Shown one piece after another: positions 1 to 10,131 of a DNA stretch of 64,000 nucleotides (positions are counted from its first letter, which is position 1; the number at the start of each line of letters is the position of its first letter). The DNA lies in contig CANJRD010000001.1 of the NCBI GenBank assembly GCA_947476695.1, positions 657,244 to 721,243 on the forward strand. The letters run 5' to 3'. Origin of the DNA: Rhodospirillaceae bacterium. Its GTDB lineage: Bacteria; Pseudomonadota; Alphaproteobacteria; Rhodospirillales; Rhodospirillaceae. The position numbers and the translations under genes were made by a program. Below the pieces are notes generated by a model, which ran no database searches, was not told where the DNA came from, and saw only the letters and a list, made by a program, of their open reading frames with translations.

Positions 1-754
1 AGGGAATGAAGGAAGCATTCTCGACCGGATCCCAGGCCCACCAGCCGCCCCAGCCGAGGATGGTATAGGCCCACCAGCTGCCGAGCCCGATGCCGCAGGT
101 CAGCAGCACCCAGGCCGCCAGCGTCCAGGGCCGCACCCAGCGTGCCCAGGCGGCGTCGACGCGGCCTTCGATCAGCGCGGCGATGGCGAAGGAGAACGCC
201 ATCGAGAAGCCGACGTAGCCCGAGTAGAGCATCGGCGGATGGATCGCCATGCCGGGATGTTGCAGCAAAGGATTGAGGCCAACGCCTTCCAGCGGCGCGG
301 GCACAAGGCGCAGGAACGGGTTCGACGTGAACAGGATGAAGGCGATGAAGCCGACAGTGATCATCGCCTGCACCGACAGCGCGCGGGCACGCAGCGCCGG
401 CGGCAGGTTCTCGCCGAATACGGCGACCGACGCGCCGAACAGCGCGAGAATGGTGATCCACAGCACCATCGAGCCCTCGTGGTTTCCCCACGCGCCGGCG
501 ATCTTGTAGAACAGCGGTTGCGCGGTGTGCGAGTTCTCGTAAGCGCCGACGACGGAGAAATCGTTCGTCACGAAGGCGTGGATGAGCGCTGCGAACGAAA
601 AGCCGATCAGCCCGAACTGCGCGAGCGCGGCGGGCCGCGCGATCGCCATCAAAGCCGGATCGTTCTTCTGCGCGCCGATCATCGGCACCGTCGCCTGGAT
701 GAGCGCGACGATCAGCGCCAGCGCCAGCGCGAAGTGACCGAGTTCCGTGATCAT
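1..754 (-). CDS. ccmF: Cytochrome c heme lyase subunit CcmF (partial, C-terminus beyond left edge)
   Basis: CcmF is the large inner-membrane protein of System I cytochrome c maturation that transfers heme from holo-CcmE to apocytochrome c. The frame starts at the ATG at 754 (MITELGHFALALAL) and stays open to the window edge, giving about 251 N-terminal residues. Visible signatures are several hydrophobic segments and, near the cut end, the tryptophan-rich WGGWWAWDPVENAS motif of the CcmF/CcmC/CcsA heme-handling superfamily. It follows ccmE by 13 nt, as the distal gene of a ccmABCDEF-like minus-strand cluster. Family and orientation are certain; the C-terminal half is not in the window. Confidence 0.97.
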   Translation of the reverse strand, partial: MITELGHFALALALIVALIQATVPMIGAQKNDPALMAIARPAALAQFGLIGFSFAALIHAFVTNDFSVVGAYENSHTAQPLFYKIAGAWGNHEGSMVLWITILALFGASVAVFGENLPPALRARALSVQAMITVGFIAFILFTSNPFLRLVPAPLEGVGLNPLLQHPGMAIHPPMLYSGYVGFSMAFSFAIAALIEGRVDAAWARWVRPWTLAAWVLLTCGIGLGSWWAYTILGWGGWWAWDPVENASFIP

Positions 755-767
755 GATTCGCTCATGT

Positions 768-1238
768 TCAGTTGGACGGCGCCTCTGTTGCGGCAGGCGC
801 GCCGCCGTCTTGCCAGCGGCCGCTTTTCTTCAACGCGTCCGCGACTTCGCGCGGCATGTAGTTCTCGTCGTGCTTGGCCAGCACTTCGCGCGCCTGGAAC
901 GTGCCATCCGCGCCCATGTGGCCTTCGGCGACCACGCCCTGTCCTTCGCGGAACAGGTCGGGAAGGATGCCGGTGTAGGCGACCTTCAGCGTGTTGGCGT
1001 TGTCGGTGACGACGAAGCTGACCGTGGTGCCGGTCTTCTGCACCGAGCCGGCCTCGACCAAGCCGCCGATGCGTAAGCGTTGCGATGGCGTGGGCTTTTT
1101 CGCCGCGACTTCGGTCGGGCTGAAGAAGAACACGATGTTGTCCTGGAACGCGGTCAGCACCAGCGCCGTGCCGGCGCAGAGGCCGAGCAGCGCGAGGCCG
1201 ATGAAATAGAGGCGGCGGCGTTTGCGGGTCATGGCCAT
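768..1238 (-). CDS. ccmE: Cytochrome c maturation heme chaperone CcmE
   Basis: CcmE is a periplasmic heme chaperone anchored by one N-terminal membrane helix; it binds heme covalently and hands it to CcmF. The 156-aa product has a basic N-terminus, a membrane segment at about residues 10-31, a beta-rich OB-fold domain, and the diagnostic HDENYMP motif. His123 is the expected covalent heme ligand and Tyr127 the expected axial ligand. The tail is Ala/Pro-rich and variable. It lies between ccmD (1-nt gap) and ccmF in the same direction, so it is probably cotranscribed with them. Confidence 0.98.
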   Translation of the reverse strand: MAMTRKRRRLYFIGLALLGLCAGTALVLTAFQDNIVFFFSPTEVAAKKPTPSQRLRIGGLVEAGSVQKTGTTVSFVVTDNANTLKVAYTGILPDLFREGQGVVAEGHMGADGTFQAREVLAKHDENYMPREVADALKKSGRWQDGGAPAATEAPSN

Positions 1239-1239
1239 C

Positions 1240-1401
1240 TTAGCCGTCCTGCCGTTCGCGCTTGAGGCGTTCGAATTCCGCCTCGCGCTTTTTCAACGTG
1301 CTGCGTGTGACGACGAGGATACCGACAAAGGCGACGAGGGCGAGCGCATAGCTCGGCCAGACGTACTGCGCATAACCGCCCATGGCGAAGAACCGATCCA
1401 T
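1240..1401 (-). CDS. ccmD: Heme exporter accessory protein CcmD
   Basis: CcmD is a small membrane protein that helps release holo-CcmE from the CcmABC complex. This 53-aa reading frame (MDRFFAMGGYAQYVWPSY start) has one transmembrane segment at about residues 14-33 followed by a charged Lys/Arg/Glu-rich cytoplasmic tail, the usual CcmD pattern. Its ATG overlaps the ccmC stop codon by one base (TGATG), suggesting translational coupling. Position between ccmC and ccmE and typical length make the call firm despite low sequence conservation in the family. Confidence 0.93.
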   Translation of the reverse strand: MDRFFAMGGYAQYVWPSYALALVAFVGILVVTRSTLKKREAEFERLKRERQDG

Positions 1402-2162
1402 CAGCGGGCCTGCGCGGCTTGGGTCGCCACCATCGGGGCGGCGGCCTGCGTGATGCGGGCGTTGCGGATCTTGGCGTTCAGGATCTCGATGCGCATGCGC
1501 AGCACCAGGATCGTGACGAAGAACGCAACGTAAGCGCCCATCATCGTGAACAGCGGCGCCAGCATCTCGGGGCTGACGGTGACCTTCATGCCTTCGCCGT
1601 TCATCTTGAAGATCGAGCCCTGGTGCAGCGTGTTCCACCACTCGACCGAGAAGATGATGATCGGGATGTTGACGCTGCCGACCAGCGCGAGCACGGCGGC
1701 GGCTTTCTCGCCGCGCTCCTGATCCTCGAACGCATCGCCGAGCGCGAGATAGCCGACGTAGAGGAACAGCAGCAGCAGCATCGACGTGAGCCGCGCGTCC
1801 CAAACCCAGAACGTGCCCCACATCGGTTGGCCCCAGAGCATGCCGGTGATCAGGCATAGCGCGGTGAAGATCGCGCCGATGGGGGCCGCGGCACGCGCGA
1901 TCAGCGCGGCCAACTGATGGCGCCAGATGAGGTAGGTCGCGCTGGCGGCGGCCATGAGGCCGTAGACCATCTCGCCCAGGATCGCGGCGGGCACGTGGAT
2001 GTACATGATCCGCACCGTGTCGCCCTGCTGGTAGTCCGCCGGCGAGGCGTAGAGGGCAAGCGGGATGGCAACCGCGAACAGCAGCACGCAGGCGCCCGCC
2101 GCCCAGGGCAGGACGGCGTTGGCCAGGCGCATAAAGACGGTCGGGTTGGCGTACTTATGCAT
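1401..2162 (-). CDS. ccmC: Heme ABC exporter permease / heme-handling protein CcmC
   Basis: CcmC is a six-helix inner-membrane protein that displays heme in the periplasm and delivers it to CcmE. The 253-aa product has a start Met followed by six hydrophobic segments, a periplasmic His in MYIHVPAA (about residue 56), the WGTFWVWDARLTS version of the tryptophan-rich heme motif in the middle, and a second His in WWNTLHQGS. Length and motifs match CcmC rather than CcmF. It overlaps ccmD by one base and lies 82 nt downstream of ccmB. Confidence 0.97.
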   Translation of the reverse strand: MHKYANPTVFMRLANAVLPWAAGACVLLFAVAIPLALYASPADYQQGDTVRIMYIHVPAAILGEMVYGLMAAASATYLIWRHQLAALIARAAAPIGAIFTALCLITGMLWGQPMWGTFWVWDARLTSMLLLLFLYVGYLALGDAFEDQERGEKAAAVLALVGSVNIPIIIFSVEWWNTLHQGSIFKMNGEGMKVTVSPEMLAPLFTMMGAYVAFFVTILVLRMRIEILNAKIRNARITQAAAPMVATQAAQAR

Positions 2163-2244
2163 TGCCCATGATGTAACCCAGGCGGCGCGCTCCTGCCATC
2201 ACCTTGGCGTGCTTTTTCAGCATCTTAACGCCCACTGGACGGCG

Positions 2245-2910
2245 CTATTGAACGGCTTGCCGTAGGGCGACGGCTGTCGCCCAGGGGGCCAGCGTCAGGG
2301 CCAGCACGAAAAGCCCGGCCAGGACCAGCAGGGGGGCCTGGACGGACAGGCCCGTGAGGCCGGCCTCGACCGCCGCCGTCCCGAAGATCAGGACCGGCAC
2401 GTAGAGCGGGAGGATCAGCAGGGACACCAGCACGCCCCCCCGGCGGGCGCCCAGGACCAGAGCGGCGCCGATCCCGCCGATCAGGCTCAGGGTCGGGGTG
2501 CCGAGGGCGAGGGCGGCCAGGAGGGGCAGGTAGCCCTCGACCGGCAGGTGCAAGGTCGGCGCCAGCATGGGCGCGATGACGATCAGCGGAATGCTGGTCG
2601 TCGCCCAATGGGCCGCTGCTTTGGCCAGGGCGGTCAGCGCCAGCGGCGTGCCGCTGATGGTGAGCTGGTCGAGGGTGCCGTCCTCGTAGTCGCTGGCATA
2701 GATGCGCTCCAGCGACAGCAGCGCGGACAGCAACGCCGTCACCCACAAAACGCCGCCGGCGATCCGCGCGAGCACGCCGGGCTCAGGTCCGACACCGAAG
2801 GGGAACAGCACGGCGGCGATGGCAAAGAAGCCGACGACCGTCAGACTGTCGGAGCTTTGACGCAGCGCGAGTTTCAGGTCGCGCGCGAAGATGACGGCGA
2901 ATCCGCTCAT
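2245..2910 (-). CDS. ccmB: Heme exporter membrane protein CcmB
   Basis: CcmB is the membrane-spanning subunit partnered with the ATPase CcmA in the CcmABCD complex, which uses ATP to release holo-CcmE. The 221-aa product has six predicted hydrophobic segments and the conserved N-terminal cytoplasmic stretch FARDLKLALRQSSD that contacts the ATPase. The start codon overlaps the ccmA stop by four bases (ATGA), the usual translational coupling of this pair. Length and position agree with the family. Confidence 0.96.
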   Translation of the reverse strand: MSGFAVIFARDLKLALRQSSDSLTVVGFFAIAAVLFPFGVGPEPGVLARIAGGVLWVTALLSALLSLERIYASDYEDGTLDQLTISGTPLALTALAKAAAHWATTSIPLIVIAPMLAPTLHLPVEGYLPLLAALALGTPTLSLIGGIGAALVLGARRGGVLVSLLILPLYVPVLIFGTAAVEAGLTGLSVQAPLLVLAGLFVLALTLAPWATAVALRQAVQ

Positions 2911-3581
2911 GCGGCGTCGCTCCAGTCGGGCGACACAGCCGCTGCAAAGCCGCTGATATCAAGGGTTTCCGCACGGTCGATCGGTGCCGCACCGTGGGCC
3001 GCGACAATCACCATGCCGCCGCGCGCGCGATGATCGGCGATCACGGACGTGAGGGCCGCGATGCCGGCGTCATCCAACGCATTCGAAGGCTCGTCGAGCA
3101 GCCACAAAGGGGCGGGCACCATCAACAGCCGCGCGAGCGCGAGGCGATGACGCTGCCCGGCCGACAGGACGCGCGCCGGCATGTCGCCCAGTTTACCGAG
3201 ACCGAAAGCGTTCAGCGCGACATCGGTGCGGGTCGCGCGGGCGTCGCCCCACATCCCGGCGGCGAAGGCCAGGTTCTCGCGCAAGGACATCGCCGGCTTC
3301 ATCGCGTCCAGATGGCCGACATAACGCAGTCGTGTGCCGTGGGCCTCGGGGTCCTCGGCCACGGGCGTGCCGTTCCACTGCAGCGCCCCGGCGCTGGCGA
3401 CGGCCAGCCCGGCCATCAAGCGGAGCAAGGTGCTCTTGCCGCTGCCGTTGGCTCCCCGCAGCACCAAACCGGCCCCGTTCGAGACCGAAAAACCCAATGT
3501 TGCGAAGACGGTACGGCCACCGCGCCGGCACGCCAGCCCGGCGCCGGAAAACGTCGCCTGTTCAAACCCCTCGGTCGTCAT
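2907..3581 (-). CDS. ccmA: Heme exporter ATP-binding subunit CcmA
   Basis: CcmA is the cytoplasmic ABC ATPase of the CcmABCD complex. The 224-aa protein shows a Walker A loop GANGSGKS at residues 43-50, an ABC signature LSAGQRHRLALARLL near residue 140, and Walker B WLLDEPSNALDD near 166. It is the first gene of the minus-strand ccm cluster. The 206-nt divergent gap to aconitase should hold the promoters for both directions. Confidence 0.97.
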   Translation of the reverse strand: MTTEGFEQATFSGAGLACRRGGRTVFATLGFSVSNGAGLVLRGANGSGKSTLLRLMAGLAVASAGALQWNGTPVAEDPEAHGTRLRYVGHLDAMKPAMSLRENLAFAAGMWGDARATRTDVALNAFGLGKLGDMPARVLSAGQRHRLALARLLMVPAPLWLLDEPSNALDDAGIAALTSVIADHRARGGMVIVAAHGAAPIDRAETLDISGFAAAVSPDWSDAA

Positions 3582-3787
3582 GCCGGGACCTTATCACTGG
3601 TCTACGGCTCGGTGAAACCGCTTGTCTGCCAAGTACTTGACCCGCCCGCCGGGGGTCTGAGACCTGGACTTTATGCCGCCAATGTGGATGATGCGCGCCA
3701 GGCCCGGGGACGGGTTTTCGGGGTCGATTGGGCCTCCAGAACGACCGTCCCCCCACCAATTTCAATTCCACTAAGCGGGGGTTCTCC

Positions 3788-6481
<2,694 letters not shown>

Positions 6482-6514
6482 AACGTTTCGCTACTCGCGT
6501 TGCCTCTACGAAGT

Positions 6515-6552
6515 AAAACGCCCGGTTCCGCCGTCACGGACCGGGCGTTTTT
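6515..6552 (+). terminator. Intrinsic terminator after acnA
   Basis: A 12-bp perfect stem, AAAACGCCCGGT (6515-6526) with ACCGGGCGTTTT (6540-6551), is followed by further T residues. It begins 33 nt after the aconitase stop codon. The A-run on the left arm means it could also act on the minus strand. Confidence 0.9.
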
Positions 6553-6620
6553 CTTTTTGAGGCGTTGTGGATTGAGTCTCTCCGCGGAGAAATCCCATTC
6601 CCCACATCCGATCCCGCGTC

Positions 6621-7508
6621 GTGCGCGTTCTGAGTCTCGTGACGGCAATTCTGGCGCTTCAAGGATGCGCGGCGACCGACGTGCTGAACGTGCTGGCGCC
6701 GCGCAACGGGGTGGCTGCTCGCCAGGCGGTCGCCTATGGCCCGGGGCCGCGACGCATGCTGGATGTCTATGCGCCCGCAGGCCCCGCCAGCCGATCGGCG
6801 CATCCGGTCGTGGTGTTCATCTACGGCGGCGGCTGGATCGCCGGGGACCGCAGCGCCTACCGATTCTTCGGCGCCTCCCTCGCGGCACGCGGCGTGGTGG
6901 TCGTGGTGCCGGATTACCGGCTCCATCCCGAAGTGAAATTCCCGGCCTTCGTCGAAGACGCGGCCGCCGCGCTGGCGTGGACCAAGGCGCATATCGCCGA
7001 CTACGGCGGCGATGCCCGCAACATCTTCGTGATGGGACATTCGGCCGGCGGTCAGATCGCCGCGCTGCTCGCATTTGATCCGCAATACCTGGCGGCCGTC
7101 GGCATGACGCCGGCGATGCTCTCGGGCTTTATTGGATTGGCCGGGGCTTACGATTTCCTGCCGCTGACCGATCCGGTGCACGACATCATCTTCGGGCCGG
7201 CGGATCGGCTGTGGCGCTCGCAGCCGATCAACTTCGTGACGGAGGCCGCGCCGCCGGCCTTCCTGGCGACCGGGCCGAACGACAAGACGGTGTTGCCGCG
7301 CAACTCGTTCAGGCTGGCCGATCGCTTGCGCGAACTCGGCCGCCCCGTGACGCTGAATGTCTATCCCCATGTCGGGCACGCCACGCTGCTGGGCGCTTTC
7401 GCGGTTCAGCTCGGCTTTCTGGCGCCCGTGCGCAAAGACGTCCTCGCCTTCATCGCCGCGCATCCCGCGCCGCCGGATCAACCGATCAGCGGCGCGGTGT
7501 CGCCCTAG
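6621..7508 (+). CDS. Alpha/beta-hydrolase (BD-FAE/HSL-like esterase), predicted lipoprotein
   Basis: This is a predicted carboxylester hydrolase anchored in the envelope. The GTG-initiated 295-aa product begins with a short hydrophobic stretch ending in the lipobox-like LQGCAA (Cys16). The oxyanion motif appears as YGGGW rather than HGGGW. The nucleophile elbow is GHSAGG with Ser141. Catalytic Asp and His are expected near GPNDKTVLP and YPHVGHATL, which are visible in the last third. The fold resembles arylformamidase/BD-FAE hydrolases; the substrate is unknown. Its TAG stop shares the palindromic CTAG with the convergent htpG stop. Confidence 0.82.
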   Translation: MRVLSLVTAILALQGCAATDVLNVLAPRNGVAARQAVAYGPGPRRMLDVYAPAGPASRSAHPVVVFIYGGGWIAGDRSAYRFFGASLAARGVVVVVPDYRLHPEVKFPAFVEDAAAALAWTKAHIADYGGDARNIFVMGHSAGGQIAALLAFDPQYLAAVGMTPAMLSGFIGLAGAYDFLPLTDPVHDIIFGPADRLWRSQPINFVTEAAPPAFLATGPNDKTVLPRNSFRLADRLRELGRPVTLNVYPHVGHATLLGAFAVQLGFLAPVRKDVLAFIAAHPAPPDQPISGAVSP

Positions 7509-9412
7509 ACCAGGCCTTTCGCCATCACGCTCGAGAGGCGGCGGGCAAAGGCCGCCGGATCGGGCACGGCTTCGCCTTCAACGATGCGGGCCTGATCGAG
7601 CAACAGGAACGCGGCGTCATCGAAGGTGTCGCCGCTGACGGTCATCAGGCGCTTGATCAGATCGTGCTTGGCGTTGATCTCGAGCACCTTGCGCACCGCC
7701 ATGCCGGCGGTTTCGCCGTGCTGCTTCATCAGGCGCGCAAGGTGCAGGCTCATGCCGCCGCTTTCCGCGACCAGACAGACCGGGCTGCCGGTCAGGCGGT
7801 TCGAGACCTTCACGTCCGCGACCGCATCGCCCAGCGCGGCCTTCAGCTTCCCGATCAGATCGCTGGTCGCCTGCTCGGCGGCGGCCCCGACCTCTTCGTC
7901 CTTCTTCTCGCCGTCGGCGCCTTTGATGCCGCCGAGGTCCGCGCCGGCTTCGGCGACCGAGCGCAGCGGCTTCTTGTCGTAGACGCCGACCGACGGTACC
8001 CAGAACTCATCGATAGGATCGGTGAGCAGCAGCACCTCGACGCCCTTGGCGAGGAAGCCCTCAAGCTGCGGGCTGGCCTTCAGCGCATTGAGATTGTCGC
8101 CGGTGATGTAATAGATCGCGTCCTGGCCGTCCTTCATGCGCGACGCATATTCTTTCAGCGACACCAGGCCGTCGCCGGCGGTCGACTGGAAGCGGGCGAG
8201 GTCCACCAGCTCGTCGCGGCGTTCGTGGTCCTCATACAGACCTTCCTTGAACACCGGGCCGAAGCTCTTCCAGAAGACATTGTATTCGGCGGCATTCTCG
8301 GCGCGCTTCTTCAGGTCCTTCAGCAGGCGCTGCACGATGCCGCTTTGGATCTTCTTCAGCGTCGGATTGCTCTGCAGCAGTTCGCGGCTGACGTTCAGCG
8401 GCAGGTCCGAGCTGTCGATCACTCCGCGCACGAAACGCAGGTAACGCGGCATCAGGCCTTCCAGCTGGTCCGAGATGAACACCCGGTTCACGTACAGCTT
8501 CACGTGGCCCTTGCGATCCGGATGGAACAGGTCGAACGGCTTCTGTGTCGGGATGAACAACAGGGCTGTGTATTCCACCGCGCCCTCGGCGCGGTAATGC
8601 AGCGTGTGCCACGGCTCGTCGAATCCGTGACCGACGTGGTGATAGAATTCCTTGTACTGATCGGCGGTGATCTCGCTCTTCGAACGCATCCACAAGGCCG
8701 AGGCGGAGTTCAGCGTCTCCGGCTGCGGAGCCTCGTCGCCTTCCTTGGGTTTCGCGTCGGCCGCGGGGTCGAGGATGACCGGCAGCGCGATGTGATCGGA
8801 ATAGGTGCGCACGATCTCGCGCAGGCGATGCGGCTCGGCGAATTCCTTCGCCTCGTCCTTCAGATGCAGCACGATGCGCGCGCCACGGCCGATGCCTTCG
8901 GCGGTCGCGATGGCGAACGTGCCGCGGCCGTCGCTCGACCAGACCCAGCCTTGCTGGTCGCCGGCTTTGCGGCTGAACACCTCGACTTTGTCGGCGACCA
9001 TGAAGGCCGAATAGAAGCCGACGCCGAACTGACCGATCTGGTTGACGTCCTTCGCGGCGTCACCTGACAGAGATTTCAGAAATTCCGACGTGCCAGATTT
9101 CGCGATGGTGCCAAGATTGGCGACAAGCTCGTCGCGATTCATCCCGATGCCATTGTCGGAGATGGTCAGCGTCTTGGTTTTGGCATCCGCGCTCAAGTGG
9201 ATCGCGAACGCGCCGCCGCCGTCTTCCAGCAGGCTGGGCTGCGTCAGCGCCGCATATCGCAGCTTGTCGCAGGAATCGGACGCGTTTGAGATCAGTTCCC
9301 GCAGAAAAATCTCGCGGTTCGAGTAAAGCGAATGGACGACGATGTCCAAGAGCTTGGCGACCTCCGCCTGGAACGAAAGGTTCTGCGCGGCAGTGTCTTC
9401 GGTGGTCGACAT
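7505..9412 (-). CDS. htpG: Molecular chaperone HtpG (Hsp90)
   Basis: HtpG is the cytosolic bacterial Hsp90, an ATP-dependent dimeric chaperone. The 635-aa protein starts at MSTTEDTAAQ. The N-terminal GHKL ATPase domain shows ELISNASDSCDKLRY, the DNGIGM loop and GQFGVGFYSAFMVADKV. The middle domain has FISDQLEGLMPRYLRFVRGVIDSSDLPLNVSRE, a hallmark Hsp90 stretch. The C-terminal dimerisation domain follows. The gene is convergent with the esterase and divergent from hpf across a 274-nt gap. I could not find a convincing heat-shock promoter in that gap. Confidence 0.99.
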   Translation of the reverse strand: MSTTEDTAAQNLSFQAEVAKLLDIVVHSLYSNREIFLRELISNASDSCDKLRYAALTQPSLLEDGGGAFAIHLSADAKTKTLTISDNGIGMNRDELVANLGTIAKSGTSEFLKSLSGDAAKDVNQIGQFGVGFYSAFMVADKVEVFSRKAGDQQGWVWSSDGRGTFAIATAEGIGRGARIVLHLKDEAKEFAEPHRLREIVRTYSDHIALPVILDPAADAKPKEGDEAPQPETLNSASALWMRSKSEITADQYKEFYHHVGHGFDEPWHTLHYRAEGAVEYTALLFIPTQKPFDLFHPDRKGHVKLYVNRVFISDQLEGLMPRYLRFVRGVIDSSDLPLNVSRELLQSNPTLKKIQSGIVQRLLKDLKKRAENAAEYNVFWKSFGPVFKEGLYEDHERRDELVDLARFQSTAGDGLVSLKEYASRMKDGQDAIYYITGDNLNALKASPQLEGFLAKGVEVLLLTDPIDEFWVPSVGVYDKKPLRSVAEAGADLGGIKGADGEKKDEEVGAAAEQATSDLIGKLKAALGDAVADVKVSNRLTGSPVCLVAESGGMSLHLARLMKQHGETAGMAVRKVLEINAKHDLIKRLMTVSGDTFDDAAFLLLDQARIVEGEAVPDPAAFARRLSSVMAKGLV

Positions 9413-9686
9413 GAAGTCCCTCGATCGCAAAAGTGTTCGCAACTAATTGTGATGATCGGTTGAGCCCCGAGTCCCGGTGCCCGGCCGAGCAGATATGGCG
9501 GAAATCCGCCGCTGGCAAGAGTTCCCCACCACCGGCGAAGCGCGCGGAACGTATGGCTTTACGAAAGTCGGGACCTTATGTCGAAAGGGATACGTTGCCT
9601 GTGCTGGCGGATCAGACCATCATATCCTCCCGGGTCCGCACGGGATCCGGGCTTGTCCGCCGTTACCAACAAGCGGAGCTCATTTA

Positions 9687-10091
9687 ATGCAGACCCCCGT
9701 CCAGATTGCCTTCCACGGCCTCGAAGCATCCGAAGCGGTTGAAGACCGCATTCGCGAGAAGGTCGCCAAGCTCGAGCAATATTTCGACCGCATAACCAGC
9801 TGCCACGTCACGGTCGAGCGTCATCACAAGCCGAGTGTCGAGACGAAGGTGAAGGACCAGCCGTTCCACATATCCATATTCCTTGGCGTGCCGGGCGATG
9901 AAATCATCGTCAAGCGCGATCCGAAGGACGCGACGGCCTTGAAGGGTCACGAAGACATCCAAATCGCGTTGCGCGATGCGTTCGCCATCACGGAGCGGCG
10001 TCTGAAGGATTACGTCAGCCGCCGCTATCGCGACACCAAGCACAATGCAGGCCCCGCAAATTTGCGCAAGGACAGCGGCGTCGCCACCTGA
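9687..10091 (+). CDS. hpf: Ribosome hibernation promoting factor, HPF/RaiA family
   Basis: HPF-family proteins bind in the 30S decoding channel of idle ribosomes. The start MQTPVQIAFHGLEASEAVEDRIREKV is chosen because a GGAG site lies about 9 nt upstream and family similarity begins there; the frame is open further upstream without similarity. The product is 134 aa, with the beta-alpha-beta-beta-beta-alpha domain over about residues 4-105, then a basic tail. It lacks the C-terminal dimerisation domain of long HPF. It is followed after 40 nt by the helicase gene. Confidence 0.88.
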   Translation: MQTPVQIAFHGLEASEAVEDRIREKVAKLEQYFDRITSCHVTVERHHKPSVETKVKDQPFHISIFLGVPGDEIIVKRDPKDATALKGHEDIQIALRDAFAITERRLKDYVSRRYRDTKHNAGPANLRKDSGVAT

Positions 10092-10131
10092 TCAAGGCCA
10101 TCTGATTCAGGGACCGACGCTCAAGAGCTGA

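Noticed and set aside
7211..9067. 618-codon plus-strand frame across htpG
   Set aside because: Complementary shadow of the Hsp90 gene in high-GC DNA; no motif.
9413..9686. Sigma54-like promoter upstream of hpf (TGGCAAGAGTTCC)
   Set aside because: The second element does not match TTGCW at the right spacing; not convincing.
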